Source: Xiphophorus maculatus (lineage: Eukaryota > Chordata > Actinopteri > Cyprinodontiformes > Poeciliidae). Taken from it: a DNA stretch of 64,000 bases. The notes beneath the pieces are model-generated. The model searched no databases. It had not been told where the DNA came from and saw nothing but the letters and a program-made list of their open reading frames with translations. Positions 46,832 through 60,032 of the stretch are shown here, piece by piece. The stretch is from assembly GCF_002775205.1 (NCBI RefSeq), contig NC_036454.1, positions 8,375,882 to 8,439,881 of the forward strand. Reading direction: 5' to 3'. Positions within the stretch are counted from its first letter, which is position 1. Each line of letters begins with the position of its first letter. The translations under genes were made by a program, and so were the position numbers.

Positions 46832-47130
46832 CAACCATCCATCCATCCATCCATCCATCCATCCATTTTCTAACACCCTTGTCCCTAGGGTGGGGTCACC
46901 CTGGACAGGTCATCAGTCTGTCGCAGGGCAACACAGAGACAGACAGGACAAACAATTTAGAGAGACCAATTAACCTGACAGTCATGTTTTTGGACTGCGG
47001 GAGGAAGCCGGAGAACCCGGAGAGAACCCACGCATGCACAGAGAGAACATGCAAACTCCGTGCAGAAAGACCCCGGGCCGGGAATCGAACCCAGGACCTT
47101 CTTGCTGCAAGGCGACAGTGCTACAAACTG
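46832..47130 (-). mobile_element. tRNA-type SINE with (ATGG)n tail
   Basis: On the minus strand the head contains GGTTCGATTCC at 47091-47081, an RNA polymerase III B-box-like word, preceded by AGCAAGAAGGTCCTGG. The body includes 'gcatgcgtgggttctctccg' and 'cagtccaaaaacatgac'. The 3' end reads GTGTTAGAAAATGG then ATGG repeats (46866-46832). The tail resembles that of the RTE LINE at 33525-36218. Confidence 0.75.
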
Positions 47131-47780
47131 CTACTAACTTTATTCAGTGTTTCTCTTCTTTTTTACTATCACCACATTAAAAATATAAGCCTGGTTTTAT
47201 AACAACACAATCAGAGAACTGTGAATTATTTGCATGTTGAACAGTGATATTTTGTTTTGTTTTTAAAAAAAACATAATTACTGGATAGGTTTTGGCATGA
47301 AAGTCCAGAAATATGGGGATCCAGAAGTGCCACAATCCACGAAACAAAAAAAATTGAGCAGCCTTAATTTAATTAGGAAAACATTTGATTTTCCTTGTGT
47401 AATTTTTGAAATATATATTACCTTGCCATGACAAATATGTATACTTAGGAAAAAAGTAAATGTCACAAAAAATTATTTTATGTTTAGTTGCCGCAACATT
47501 ATTTTTCATCCTTATGAATCAGTCAGAAGGTAAAGGTCACATAATGAGCTGCAGTAACAATGTAGAAAAAGTGTGAAATAGTAAAATACTGAAATTATAC
47601 ATGGTTTTAATAAATGTCAATTTTAAATAATTAATTTCAATTTATCTATTTAAATGCAATATTACATTGTGATTTGTTTGGCTCTTCATATTCTTGCACC
47701 AAGTTGCAAACTGAAATAAAATATATAACAAAAAAATTTGTTGTTGCTAGGTCTGTTTGATTTGCTCCAAATCACTCTCT

Positions 47781-47786
47781 TTTATT
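47781..47786 (-). other. acsbg2: Candidate polyadenylation signal of acsbg2
   Basis: AATAAA on the minus strand about 510 bases after the acsbg2 stop codon. Confidence 0.4.
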
Positions 47787-48296
47787 GACAATTTACAGAA
47801 AATATATCACAGAATAAGTATATATTTTCAGTAGGAGTGAAATTGTACACACTCATGTTCGATTTACAATTTGCAGATGGGGTGATTGGATGAATACAGA
47901 CCGTTAAGTTTATTTTTTTAAACAATATATTCACATTATAAAACATGTTGACCTTCTGTTTGCCCACATGGAGAATTTTACACGATGCTGAAACAGGAGG
48001 TCAGATTTTAAACAGCTGCTGTAAGACGAGAATAAAAACCTTTAAAAGTCAAAGTGGATCAGTGCTTAGAAAACATTCATTAAACACGATAAAAATGTAA
48101 AAAGCTTACATTCCTAGAAGCTAGGTGACGGCAGCCTCAGTTGCATGTATTAAGGTGTGGCGAGGCCCGGCTCCGCTTTGAGGCAGCTAACGTCGAACAG
48201 CATAAATATGATTCAACAGACAGAGATTTACAGAGGCGTAGGAAACAGAGGTCTGCTCTGAGTCTTTTACTTCTCCAGGAACCACGGCTGGACAGT

Positions 48297-51200
48297 TCAG
48301 CGCGAGTACAATTTGTTAATTTTGTCCTGGTACATTTTCGCCACAATGGGCCGCCTCAGTTTCATGGTGGGTCCTGCACAGAAAGAGGAGAAAAGAAAAG
48401 AACGGTTGACTGAACAACAGCGACTCAGTTTCTGTTTGGAGCGTAACTTCTGGAGTTCAGAAACAAACCATAAAATCCTCAGAGATGAAATCTGACCTGC
48501 AGTTAATCCGTTAATCGCATGATAAATTAAAATGAGCTCCATCATTTCCATTCTGATGATTAATATTGTTTTGTTTACACAGACCTCATAATACGTTTTT
48601 TAATGGATTTGGGTGTGTTATTTGTATTTAGTTATTGATTTTTATAAATCTAAAATGTCTTCCAGTTCCAGTCTAAGCTGGAACTGGTCTTTGAAAAAGC
48701 AAACTTGCACTATTCTAACATTATCAATATATTACGTGAAAATTGTCTCAGAACGAGAATATTATTGTTTATCTTAGTAATTTCTGAAACAATTTGTCAT
48801 CCAGTAAAATTTGTTATTGATTTTAACTGCGATAACAATTAAAAATTGAATATTTTCTCAAAAACAAAAGAGAATAAAAAAACAAAAGTATTTTCTGACC
48901 CAGTTCTCCTCCGTTGACAGAGAAATCTTTCTCCAGTAGGATCCACTTCTGGATCTTCTGAGCGTTGGACGTGGATCTTTTGTTGAATTGGTTGATGCCT
49001 TCCTGAATGACTTTGTAGAGCGCCGGCTCCTTATTGGCTATGACCTCTGACACCTTGGTGGTCCTGACGTCGAGCTTCCGACAGACGTCCAGCACCTCGG
49101 GGCTCAGGGTGTCTGTGGGGTTGCCCTCGTTGTCCACTACGCACTGCGGATGCAACAACATCGGTCACACCTGTTCACTGATGCGGCGGTTGGAGGTTAG
49201 CAGAGGCGAGGAGTTTGTTACTTTGAGCGTGAGCAGCATGCAGAGGAACTTCTGCTTGTCTCCGATCAGCATGGCGTTGCTGATGATGGGAAGCTCGAGC
49301 TTCACGGCGTCCTCGATGGGGACGGGGGGGATGTTCTCGCCGCCGGCGGTGATGATGATCTCTGCAGAAAAAAAAAAGACATTCTGCTTAAACTTTCTGT
49401 ATAAATTCCTTTCCGTAAATTATCCTTAAAACAAATAAAGATGGAAGAAATGTCCAAATGTCTGAAGAAATATTTCCCAAAAATGTTGTGGCAACTGAGA
49501 TTTAAATTTTAGAGAATAAAAAATTAAGAGAAAAAAAACAGAATTAATTATTCTGGTTTAGCAAAAGAGTAACAAAGAAAGTGTTATAGAAATGCAAAAT
49601 CATGGTTTCAGCAGTTGTGCTTTCTTTCTTCTTTTTTTTTTTTACAAATCCAAACATCACATTTTTACTACTAGAGCTCTAGATTCAGTTAAAGATGCAG
49701 ATTTATGCTTTTCAGAGAACATTTCATGAGCAATAAAGGCAAAGCAAAGATGTTTACATAAAATAAAAACATACAACAAAAAAATATTTCACAGAGACAA
49801 AAAAGAGAAACTAAATACGGAGCTAAAAGAGGAAAAGAAAGATGTCAATAAAATGCTGCATCTAATGTAATGGAAATAACATCAAAATAAAAGATAAATA
49901 AATAAATACATGGAAACTAAAATTTACATTTCATTCAAACAGATATATATAAAAAATAATATTTACAAAAATATATAAGCATAGTAAATACAGTTCTATA
50001 AAAATAAAGACCAAACATAAAGTGGAATAAATGTTCAAAATAATTTAGGATAAAAGTAAACTGTCTTATTTACTACCAGCTGAAACCAGGGAATAGAAAA
50101 GATCTCTGCTGAGTTCTCAGGTAATAATCCAGGTTATTCACTTATTTAAATGGAAGTAACTTTAACCTAAGTAGTAATAAATGTCTCCTATTGTTATAAT
50201 TGTTTGTGTTTTTGCGTCTCAGCCCTGATCTGTTTGTGCTGAGAGGCTGAACCGGATTAAGATCTAAATGTGAATGAAAGATTGTATCAGATAACAGCAG
50301 CTTTTTAAGTTCGATGTGTAAAATGACCTTTTTGTACCGAAAGTACTTTTTAAATGAAGGTTTGTGCTGTGTGGTCACTTAAAAAGATTGAATGGATTCA
50401 ATGGATCTACAGATGATTGTGAACGTACAACAATAAACTTTACTGATGTAAAACCTTCTAGTAAAAGATCTTTGGAAGTGTTTTATATAAAGATCAGAAA
50501 AAAATAAACTTTTACAATCACTGCTCTAGGCCAAAACTGTGTTAAAGTTTTCAGTTTTGTTCCCAGGTTAAGAATGTTACCTTTTATTCTGCCTGTGATG
50601 TAGAGGAAGTTGTCCTCGTCGTGTTTGCCCACGTCTCCAGAGTGCAGCCAGCCTTGCTCGTCCAGCGCCTCGGTCGTTTTATCGGGCATGTTCAGGTAGC
50701 CCATGAAGACATGCCGGCCCCAGAAACAGACCTCTCCGTTCCCGTCCGCGTCGGGGTTCTCCAGCTTCGTTTTGCAGCCCGGCATCACCTTCCCAACGCT
50801 GCAGAGGGAAACCACAAAGATGAGCTCAGTGCTTTCAGTGTCCTGGTTTGTAAGCCGTCATGTTGATGGTTTGGTTTTCTTTAAATTCTCCTCAGCAGAA
50901 ACAGACAGAGACTACAACTTGGACAAGAAAATCCAGAAATTAATCTGACTGGCATTCATTTGGATTCTATTTTCTTAAACCAAACACAATCTTATTTACA
51001 TTTTATTTATTCTTTTTCACTTACAGGAAGAATCGGCGTTGTTGCAACATGGAACAGACAACTTTAAGCTATAGGCAGAAAGCAGATGTGTGTGGCTCCA
51101 ATTCTTGTTTTTATTTTTAAAGAAACTGATCAAATGCATCTTTAGAGAAGCCAAACTGATACAACACATTTAACATTGTAAATGTATGCAAAACACTAAA

Positions 51201-54200
51201 TGTTTCACTCAAAGCAATAAGTCCCATAATGCATTGCTGCTGACCTTCCAATGCGATACTCGTGGATGGAGACGGTGTGCGGGCCGGAGCTCTCGCTCAT
51301 GCCGTACAGCTCCTTCACCGGGATGCTGAGGCTCATGAAGTAGTCCAGAGTATCTTTGGTGATGGGAGCGGCTCCAGTGCAGGTCAGCTTGCAGCGGTCC
51401 AAACCCAGCTCACTACGAACCTTCTTAAACACCAGATTGTTGGCCAGCATGAAGCCCCACGGCACCTCGTTCTCCCTGCAGCCAAGCAGACGCAGGCCGT
51501 TCCAATGAGCCGCCGTGTTCAGATCTACTCATGTTTGATAACATCGGTAACTTTATAAATATGTGACTTTTCTATGAACTAAATCATTTTTAGCTCAGAC
51601 CTCCTGCCTCATGTAGAACATCTCATGGTTAAAAACTCATGATAAAACACATCATAACAATCCTTGCACATAACACAGTTTTAAAGTCCCTACACTGGCT
51701 CCCTGTAGTTCAAAGAATAGACTTTAAAATACTGTTGTTAGTTTATAAATCACTGAACGGCTTAGCACCACAATACATTAAAGATCTGCTGTTGTTGTAT
51801 CAACCTTCCAGACCTTTCAGGTCGTCCGGTTCTGGTCTGCTCTGCATCCCCAGAACCAGAACCAAACGAGGAGAAGCAGCTTTCAGCATCTATGCACCAC
51901 AAATTTGGAACAAACTTCAAGAAAACTGTAAAACAGCTGAAACACTGACTTCCTTTAAATCTTGACTAAAACCCCACCTGCTTAGGATTGTATTTGAAAT
52001 GTAATCAATTTCAAATTTATTGATGGAACTTGACTTAATGTCGTGTTTTGATTGTTGATTCTATGTTGCATTGTGTTTCTGTGTTTGATATGATGTAAAG
52101 CACTTTGAAATGCCTTGCTGCTGAAATGTGCTAGACAAATAAAATTTGATTGATATCTGTCTGATGACATCACAAAGGGAACAAAGCAACAGACATGAGT
52201 GATTTCCAATGTATAAATATGTATTTTTCCTCTTTATTTGCGTTTTTAATCAGATTCCTGCTCTAAAAGTTGTTTAGTTTATTTCTGATTGGCTGTAGCA
52301 ACACCTTGATCTGTTCTTTCAAACACAGCAGGAAAATCTTGGCAACAAAAAGACACTGAAAGGTTGTTTAGAAGAAGATCACAATACTCTCAATTGAACT
52401 TTCACTTTTTTTCTCTTTTCCATATAATAACAAATTAAAGCTTAATCTGAAAACTGCACTCTGTGATTGTTAGTTCAGAGACAAACACAGCATATGTTGC
52501 TATCTTTATATAAAAACTGTGTTTCTCCTCAAACTGTGCTTGAAGCCGACTCACCCGTTCATGGCGCTGTAGCTGTACTGCAGGCCGATGGCCTTGGCCC
52601 AGTCCGCCACCCTCTTCCTCAGCGCGGAGCCCTTGGCGCCAACAGCTTTCATCCTCTCCTGGATCTTCTCCCAAACCCGAGGAACGCCCAGGAAGCCGGT
52701 CGGATGCACCTCTTTCAGCGTGTTCACCAAAGATCCCTGAAAACAGAAACAACGGTAGACAATATTAACACCCGGAACCAGCGTTGGTGCTAACAAACCG
52801 ATGCTAGCTCAACCTTCAGGGCGTCCGGCTCTGCAAAATGGGCGGTGGCTACGAGACTCATGGAGCACCAAATGTCCATCATCTGAGCTGCGATGTGGCT
52901 GAGCGGCAGGTAACTGACCAGCACTTCCTCGCAGCAGTGTGGGTTTATTATCTTGGACACGGTGCGGGCCGTCCACGTGATCTGACCGGGGAAAAGACGA
53001 GGCAGCCTTGAAGTTTGATCAAAAAAACAGGTGAAAACTGAGCAGGAAAAGGAAACTACAGTCTGTCTTACTGGTGGCGTTCAATTGATGCAACCTTTAA
53101 ATTCATCACATCTATCCCACTTATGTCCTGTACAGAAGTTATAAATATCAAATATGTTTGATCAAAGAACCCTCGGTATTCTTCTGCTTGATTCTTAAAT
53201 AATCTGTAGTTGAATATTTCACTCTTCTTCCTTCATCCATTGCAGGGTAAACCTGAACATTAAAACTTTAGGTTGAGCTTAACTTGTTTTTGGTTCTAAC
53301 AGCTCAGGTTTTGTCTGGACTGAACTGTTGAAAAAAATAAAACACTGTTTAAAAATGTCTGTCCTGCTGATTTCAGGTTTGATCTGAAGAAAAAAATAAA
53401 ATAGAGAATCAGAGTCCAGGCAACGAATGGAACAAAGAAAGAGCGAGTCGTTAGCGTCTGTCATCCCCATCAGCAGCCGTAGCGAATCAAAACAAACAGA
53501 CTGATTCCAGTTTCCTGTAAACTGATTGGTGCGTCTGTGCTGTCAAGCACGGCGCTGTGGGAGTGATGATGAGGGCTTGTTCTGACAACACAACACATGG
53601 CACCTGGGATCTGCGACATGTAACTGACTGATCCCATGAAGCTTGTAGTTGCTAATAAAACTACTAACCCACCAGTGTCTTCAAGATTATTGTCAAATAA
53701 AACAAATTTTCTTTCTTCACTAAACTGATCAAATGAATTCTCTGAATAAATCAGACCTGAACCAAACTTTTTCGTCTTTTGCGGTGCTGCTGAAGAGCGG
53801 ACTCACATTGTCGTGGCTCAGCATGACACCTTTGGGGTTTCCGGTGGTGCCGGAGGTGTAGATGAGGCTGCAGCACTCGTTGGGCCGCAGACTCTCGATC
53901 ACAGCGTTCAGCTTCTTGTTGGGAATGTTCTCTCCAAGCTTCATAAACTGGTCCCACTGCAGGAAGAAAAAGGTTTAAATAAAACTGGGACAAACAAAAG
54001 CTACAGCTGTGTTGTTGTTTATTATGATCAGTCACCCTGAAAGGCAATAATTCTAAAATAAAAAGATGATGTTGTCATAGAAAATATGTTACCAGACGTC
54101 CTAAAGACCATGTGATGTTTCTAATTGATCAATGAGTTTGATTGTCAACATACTGTGTAGAGGAACTCTGCTTTCTGCTCCAGTTCACCTTCATACTGGA

Positions 54201-57200
54201 CAATAGCTTTCAGATGAGGTAACTGACTTTTGACCTGCAGGAAGAGACAAACATCAGGTTAAGTAGTTACTCATAAGTCTGCCAGAGCTCTGAAAATAGC
54301 ACACTGAGGGTTTAGATGCTGCGCTGAACCGTCTGACCTTCAGGATCTTTTCGAGCTGGTACTGGTTCTCCACTACCAGGACGTTTGCCTCGCAGTTAGA
54401 GGCTACGTAGTGACAGGCTTCCGCAGAGTTGGTCGTGTAAATACCGGCAGCCAGACCCCTGTGGCATAAAAACTCAATGAAACCAAACAATGACCACTGT
54501 TAATCATTTCCTACTTGTAAATAATCTACTGTTTATGGCTAATTTATCAAGTTTCCCCAAACAGAGATTTGTGAGTTAAGGTACTCTGTTAAATTTTAAC
54601 CTTTTATGTACATTTCCTAAAGTTTGGGTTCAGTTGAAGAAAGCATAATATCTTCCTTAAAGGCTTATTTATGTATTTAAAATTAATTTTCCCCTTTATG
54701 AAAATGAAGAGGATTAATTTATAAATAAATGCATTTATTTGTTTATTTTTGACAAATAAATAAACTTGGAGATCAAAAGTATGTCAGTGGAATAAAAGGT
54801 AAACCCGAAGAGATGCGAGTTATCTGAGTACCTGTCAGGAAACAAGGAGGAAATCGTGCAGCTCTTTCTACTCTAGACAGAAACTAATATTAGAAACAAC
54901 AGGCATTCAGAAAATCGAACTTTTAGCAAGAAGCTATTTGCTGACGTTTGAAGTTGGCTACAATCCATCATCAGCAGGTGAATGTGTGCATTCACATGAA
55001 ATCACATGATTTCATACAAGGAGTATTTCTTAATAAATCACTATGTAAGTCTGATGTCACTTCATTTCATAATATAATGTTAAAGTACTTGAGTTCTAAA
55101 ACACGACACCAAATCACAAAGGATTGTGTATTTTTCAAGAAACATTAATGGCTAAAGTAATAAGAAACTAACCAAACTGTTAATTTATAAACAGAGGTAA
55201 ACTGGTTTTTATGGCTGTAACATCCATACATTTACTGTTTACTTAACTTACAGTTTTTTGTGCGCTGTTTTACGTTTTCTAGAGGGCAGAGGAAACACCA
55301 AAGTTCCTATGAACTCATTATATTTCAGATTCTTGGCAAACGGGTCAAACCAGTTCGAGGAAAGACGGAAACAGACAGAGTGAAGTGAGAAAGCCTTAAA
55401 AACCTGGACAATAAGACTTTGCCGGGACTGTTGTTGAGGCGCTGATGTGTGATCTCACCCTGCTAAGATGCAGCCGATGTCCGAGATGAACCACTCAGGA
55501 GAGTTGAATCCCAGAATGCCGACTCCATGGAAACGCTCCAACCCGAGCTGTGAAGAGAAAGAACAATCCGCCGTAATAACGCCGTGCCGGCGCCGTGCCG
55601 TTTTGGCCTACACCGGGTTTTCAGGGCAGTGAAACACGAGACATGACCGAAGCTGCGGATTTCACACGCCCAAGTTTTGGTTTTCAGTGGGACATTTTCA
55701 CCACAGATCAGACATTAATTTCTAGATTACACTTAAACTTGCTCAAATTCTCATGAAAATCTAAAACATTGTTTTTATAACTAGTGGATATAATACATAA
55801 TACACAGGCAGAAATAACAGATCATCTTGAAGCGACTTCTTCATATTTTGCATCATTTAAACTGTGAATATTCACTTTGGAGTAATAATGTTTAGATGGG
55901 TGGCGTACAAAGCTGCATATTAAACTTTCCTCTTTTAGAATAATGCTGGAAACAACTGAAGACAGATGTATCACTCAATAGTTTTTAGACATTGATTAAG
56001 TCTCTTAATTGGAATACATTTTTGGAAACGACATGTTGATTTTTACCTTAAACGTAGAATAATATAGACTAAGTCTATGGGCTATTGGGTTCCAAATGTG
56101 TCAAAAATATTTGGACATCTTCGTATGTGCAGGCATCATGTAAAATGTTCATTTGGGTAAATCTCTGTGGCTGCCAACAGTCCTGTAGTGAAGAAAACTA
56201 ATTTGGCTGGTAAATTTCCACATAGGCGATAAATGGACAAAACAATTAATATCCTCAGTTCTACAAGTCAGAAACAGACATCACATGAGGAAACAGTCCA
56301 ACACTACGGTTTAACAGCTCATCAGGAAAACATAAAATTACAGAAAGTGTAACAGTATTTTTTTTCAGACAAGTTTTTCAGCAGTTAAGAGTACATACAG
56401 TCCCCTTGAAAAGTAATTAAACCTTGTGCAAGTTAAAACATTTTTTTACAAATGATATTCTGAAAAACGGGTGTGTTTTTTATATTTTTTATCACCTTCC
56501 TTACTCTAATGCCATAAATAAAATCCAGTGCAACCAATTCTCTTCAAACTATTTATTTGTAAACTGAGCTCATCTGTCAGGAATTTAAGGAGCTGCAGAA
56601 ATTAACAGCTGCTGTTAGTCATGGACTCCACAGATTTAGTCTTTATAGAGGAATCTATTGCTGAAAGAAAGTCATAAAAAAGTTTCCCTTTTCCCATTCC
56701 CATGGTCAAACATGGTGGTGGGAGTATCACACAGTGGAGATGCTTCATTCTAGAGGAAGGTGGCGACTTGTAATACTGTAGTTGATGAGAGGAATTATGA
56801 AAATAAATGCAGGCCTATCCCAGAAAATTTTTTGACACATAGAGGCTGAAACATAGTTGAGATAATGACTGCTGATAAGCATCCAGTGACAAAATGGCAT
56901 GGTTTAGAACAGTAGAATGGCTCAGTCAAAGTCCAGATTTAGATCTAATCTGAAGATCTGTTTTAAGATTTGGTATCTGATGTTCACATTCTCTGTCCAA
57001 TCTGACTGAAGCTCACTTATCAGGCGATATCTTGGTTTATTGGTCGAACCAAACCTCAGAAACTAGTTTGATTCTGCCGTCTCATTGAAGGGCCGTTCTG
57101 AATTAATCTAAATTTATTTTTTTCAGTTGAGACATATTTATAAGTATGAAATAATTCCATGTCATGTCATCTTGACTATTGTTACAAGGGACTGGTTACA

Positions 57201-57823
57201 AAGTATACCATACAAATTTTAATAACTGACATCCAATTATTATGTAGTTTCTATTACTCACATAAAATAACAACTAAATGCATAAAAGTCTGTTTGCAAC
57301 GTGGCAAAATCTGAAAAATGTCAGATTTTATGAATAGGAGTAAATACTTTTGGCACAATTGGAACTCCATAGCTATGCATTGTGGAGGAATAAAGGGTTT
57401 TTCTGTGTATTGTGAACTGAAAACAGATAAAACTGTTATTAATTTAGCAGTAAAATCAGAAAACACTTTCCGAAGCACAGACTCTTAGAAAGCACCAACC
57501 TTGAGGAAGCTCTTGGCCGCTGTACGACATTGTTCGTAGTACTGCCTCCAGGTCAGAGTCATCGTCTGGCCATTTTTCTTGAAAACCAAAGCTGGATGAT
57601 CCCCGTAGCTCTCCACCGCCTCCAGGAACAACTGGTGAATGGTGATGGGAATCTCCGAGCCCGGACCCGAGCCCTCCATCCTCAGCCTGACCGGCTGGTT
57701 TCTCTCCGAGGTAAACAGCATCTCAGTGGGGGCCAACATGGTCACCAATTCTGCTGACATCAAGGTAACCGACTTTTTCCGCTCTGCATTGGGACAACAG
57801 ATGCAGAAGCTTTTACCTGCCAT
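48297..57823 (-). CDS. acsbg2: Long-chain acyl-CoA synthetase, bubblegum family (ACSBG2-like)
   Basis: Twelve in-phase exons: 57823-57500, 55547-55459, 54458-54338, 54234-54154, 53956-53807, 52981-52814, 52736-52555, 51475-51245, 50798-50581, 49361-49222, 49143-48900 and 48373-48297. They give 674 residues (human ACSBG2 666, ACSBG1 724). The enzyme activates long and very long fatty acids to acyl-CoA using ATP. Landmarks: [19 protein letters not shown] near 109-127, AMP-binding P-loop [11 protein letters not shown] (238-248), YGMSESSG (429-436), and the fatty-acyl signature GWLHSGD through ITGRIK (498-521, with Asp504 and Arg519). GGENIPP then follows, and a C-terminal GPTMKLRRP with the usual lysine region. 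There is no peroxisomal tail signal (ends LYSR). A second possible first exon lies at 59652-59544. ACSBG2 rather than ACSBG1 is a judgement from overall resemblance. Confidence 0.9.
51630..52156 (+). mobile_element. L2/Maui-type LINE 3' end, antisense in an acsbg2 intron
   Basis: The frame 51639-51965 encodes the C-terminus of an L2-clade reverse transcriptase polyprotein: [52 protein letters not shown] and [10 protein letters not shown]. It is followed by a short 3'UTR ending AATAAAATTTGATTGAT. The copy is heavily 5'-truncated but its frame is still open. It lies between acsbg2 exons 51245-51475 and 52555-52736. Confidence 0.85.
56390..57370 (+). pseudogene. Tc1/mariner remnant in the first acsbg2 intron
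   Basis: Broken translations include [12 protein letters not shown] and, later, [11 protein letters not shown], which fall in the Tc1 catalytic core order. The flanks read 'agtccccttgaaaag' and 'aatacttttggcac', typical of fish Tc1 ends. It has many stops. Confidence 0.7.
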
Positions 57824-59543
57824 TTGAAAACAAGACGAGGAGGCGAGCTCGAGGTTCAGGAGAAGACTAAGGTGAGTGAGAGGAGAGAAAACATCCCAGC
57901 AGGAGAGTCACGCCTGCTGTGTCAGCGTCGCGTTAGCCGGCATAAGAGAGGAAGTAGGTTGTTATCTGATCCTGAGCAGGTGGCTGAGGAATGTACTGAC
58001 ACACTCACCTACCAGGTTTGGTTTGAGGACGCAACATCGATCTGCTGCACCCTCTTCTGATGAGTACAGAAGATTGAGACTCAATCTGTTATTTCTCATT
58101 CGATTTAGTTTCACTACCTTCAGTTTTTAAATAAAATCAGAGAAAAGATCTGTTTTGAAAAGTTTGACTGCTGAGCATGATTCCACTCCTAGATGTGTTT
58201 AAAAATTATACTTTGCCTTACAGCATTTTTATAATACTTCAGTTCTTGTTTATATGCAGTGTGTTAATTTTACTGTTTTAACTGGAAATTCATGCCTGTA
58301 ATGAAACTAAAACTTATATTATACAGCTCCATAAAATGACTAAAATCTATCCAATCTAAGGGAAACTACCTTAACTACCTTTCTTGAAACTGTGTCTATG
58401 TTGATTCCAAGTGATAAAAATTGTCACAAACAACCTTTGAATGTATCAAACAGGAAGATCTTTAAGACATTCCTCTCTGCTTTGTAATAAAATGAGATAT
58501 TTAAAGAGGACAGAATGCTGTGGAAAATCCCTGACAGGGTGAATTTATCTGTTTATTCACTTTAATCAAACCAGAACTCATTTTCATATTTGTCTCTAAC
58601 TTTATACGATTTTTAAGACTGCTTAACCTTTAATTTTTCAATATTTTTATTTGACAAATAAAGCCCTAAAAAGGAAAACCCATGAAAATGAAAATTAACT
58701 GTTTAAAAGTAATGTATTCATGATTTCAATCCCATCACAATGTTTGCATTAATCATTTAAGAAATTGATTTTTAACTAAGATTCTTTAAGTGTTTTGATT
58801 TTTAGGTATTTATTTACATTTTGGGGGATATACAGTGTATTTCAGACGTTGCAATAGCCATGAATGCCATGTTATTCAGAACATACATGTGGATCATGTG
58901 AAGTCACATGTGAAGTCACATCAACAAGTTTCTGCCATGATGCCTGTAGGATATTTGACCACTCTTCTCAGATCATTCTAATTGTTTGGTTTCCTGGCAC
59001 AGACCCAAACCTTACGCATAATCCGCTAAGTTTCAGTATATGAAGTAACTGTCAAGCATGGTGGTGGCAGCATCAAGCTGTTGGGCCTGTTGAATGGGAT
59101 AGTGAAGGTGATGGATTAGTTTAAAGTTTTGTGGCTTCACTTCAAGTTAACAGATGGATGTTTCAGATATCCCAAACCCACAACATGACTACTTTTGGCT
59201 TAATATGAGCTGTGGTTTGTAAAATACCAAAATAAATCTATAATCTGTCCTTAAAATCCCAGCAAAAAAGCATCTAGTGTAGCTGAGCTCTACCAATAAT
59301 GTCAGTAGCTTTTGACTATGGGTGGGTTAGAGAAAAGCTGATGTCTGCCTAATTCCTAATTTTCTACTTCAAGTTGTATGTTGTACAACTTAAAGTTTTC
59401 ACCTATAAAAAAGAACAAGTCAAATGCGTCACTAGCAGACCAAAATAAAAGTGACATTTGTTACCATGATGAGTGCATGTGAACGCCTGACTGGAACTGA
59501 GCTGTCTTTTCTCTAAACGTGACACTCGGAGTTCGATCGGTAC
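57824..59543. other. acsbg2 upstream region / alternative-transcript intron
   Basis: This is intron for transcripts using the 59544-59652 exon and upstream DNA for those starting at 57823. 58855-59250 contains a decayed Tc1-like piece ([11 protein letters not shown] around 59050). The rest is AT-rich and unassigned. Confidence 0.5.
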
Positions 59544-59652
59544 CTTTAGGAGACGTTTTGTCGTCCTGATTGAAGGTTCTTGGAGGTTTGGCAGGAGGAA
59601 AGGTGCTTGTCTTTAATGCTGCAGGTGGAACATCAGTTTTTCCCTCTAGCAT
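59544..59652 (-). CDS. acsbg2: Alternative first coding exon of acsbg2
   Basis: ATG at 59652-59650 opens 36 codons (MLEGKTDVPPAALKTS...DKTSPK), then one base and a GTACC donor. The phase matches an acceptor (AATGCAG) inside the 57500-57823 exon at 57784, giving K-E-R-K-K and a 697-residue protein. The segment is Pro/Lys/Thr-rich and looks disordered. In transcripts starting at 57823, the same region is read through from [13 protein letters not shown] evidence would be needed to prefer one. Confidence 0.55.
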
Positions 59653-60032
59653 GACAGCTACTGCAAGACTCTCCTCGACACTCTTCTAGTAGCTAAAAAG
59701 ACAAAGTGTAAAATAAAATCAGCATTAAAACCCTTCAGATGCTTTTCGTCGAGGACTCTCCAGCCAGATAAGGAGATTGATTATGAAACAGAGCCGCTGC
59801 GCTCCTTTATAACACTCTGACATCCACTGAAGTCATTGCAACAGGTCAGTGCCAGTAGTTGCTGGAAAGCAAACGTAGCAGAAAGACACGTGTTGAAACT
59901 CTGAATAATGTGCCAGGATGGGTTGCTTCATCTTCTTGCACTAATCACACTGTCAGTCTGCGACTGTGAGCAACTTTGACCCAAATTTAAAGAAAGTGAA
60001 TTTCACAAACTAATCGATGTCAGTACACCGGT

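Larger units (their letters stand above)
45874..48296. other. Convergent intergenic region and 3'UTRs
   Basis: After the oxidoreductase stop comes a palindromic element (45932-46212) and an AATAAA near 46288. 46832-47130 is a SINE. 47140-47760 is AT-rich with nothing nameable. A minus-strand AATAAA at 47781-47786 probably ends the acsbg2 transcript, making 47770-48296 its 3'UTR. Confidence 0.5.

Noticed and set aside
46786..47202. A 138-codon plus-strand frame
   Set aside because: It runs antisense through a SINE with CATC repeats; its peptide is translated repeat.
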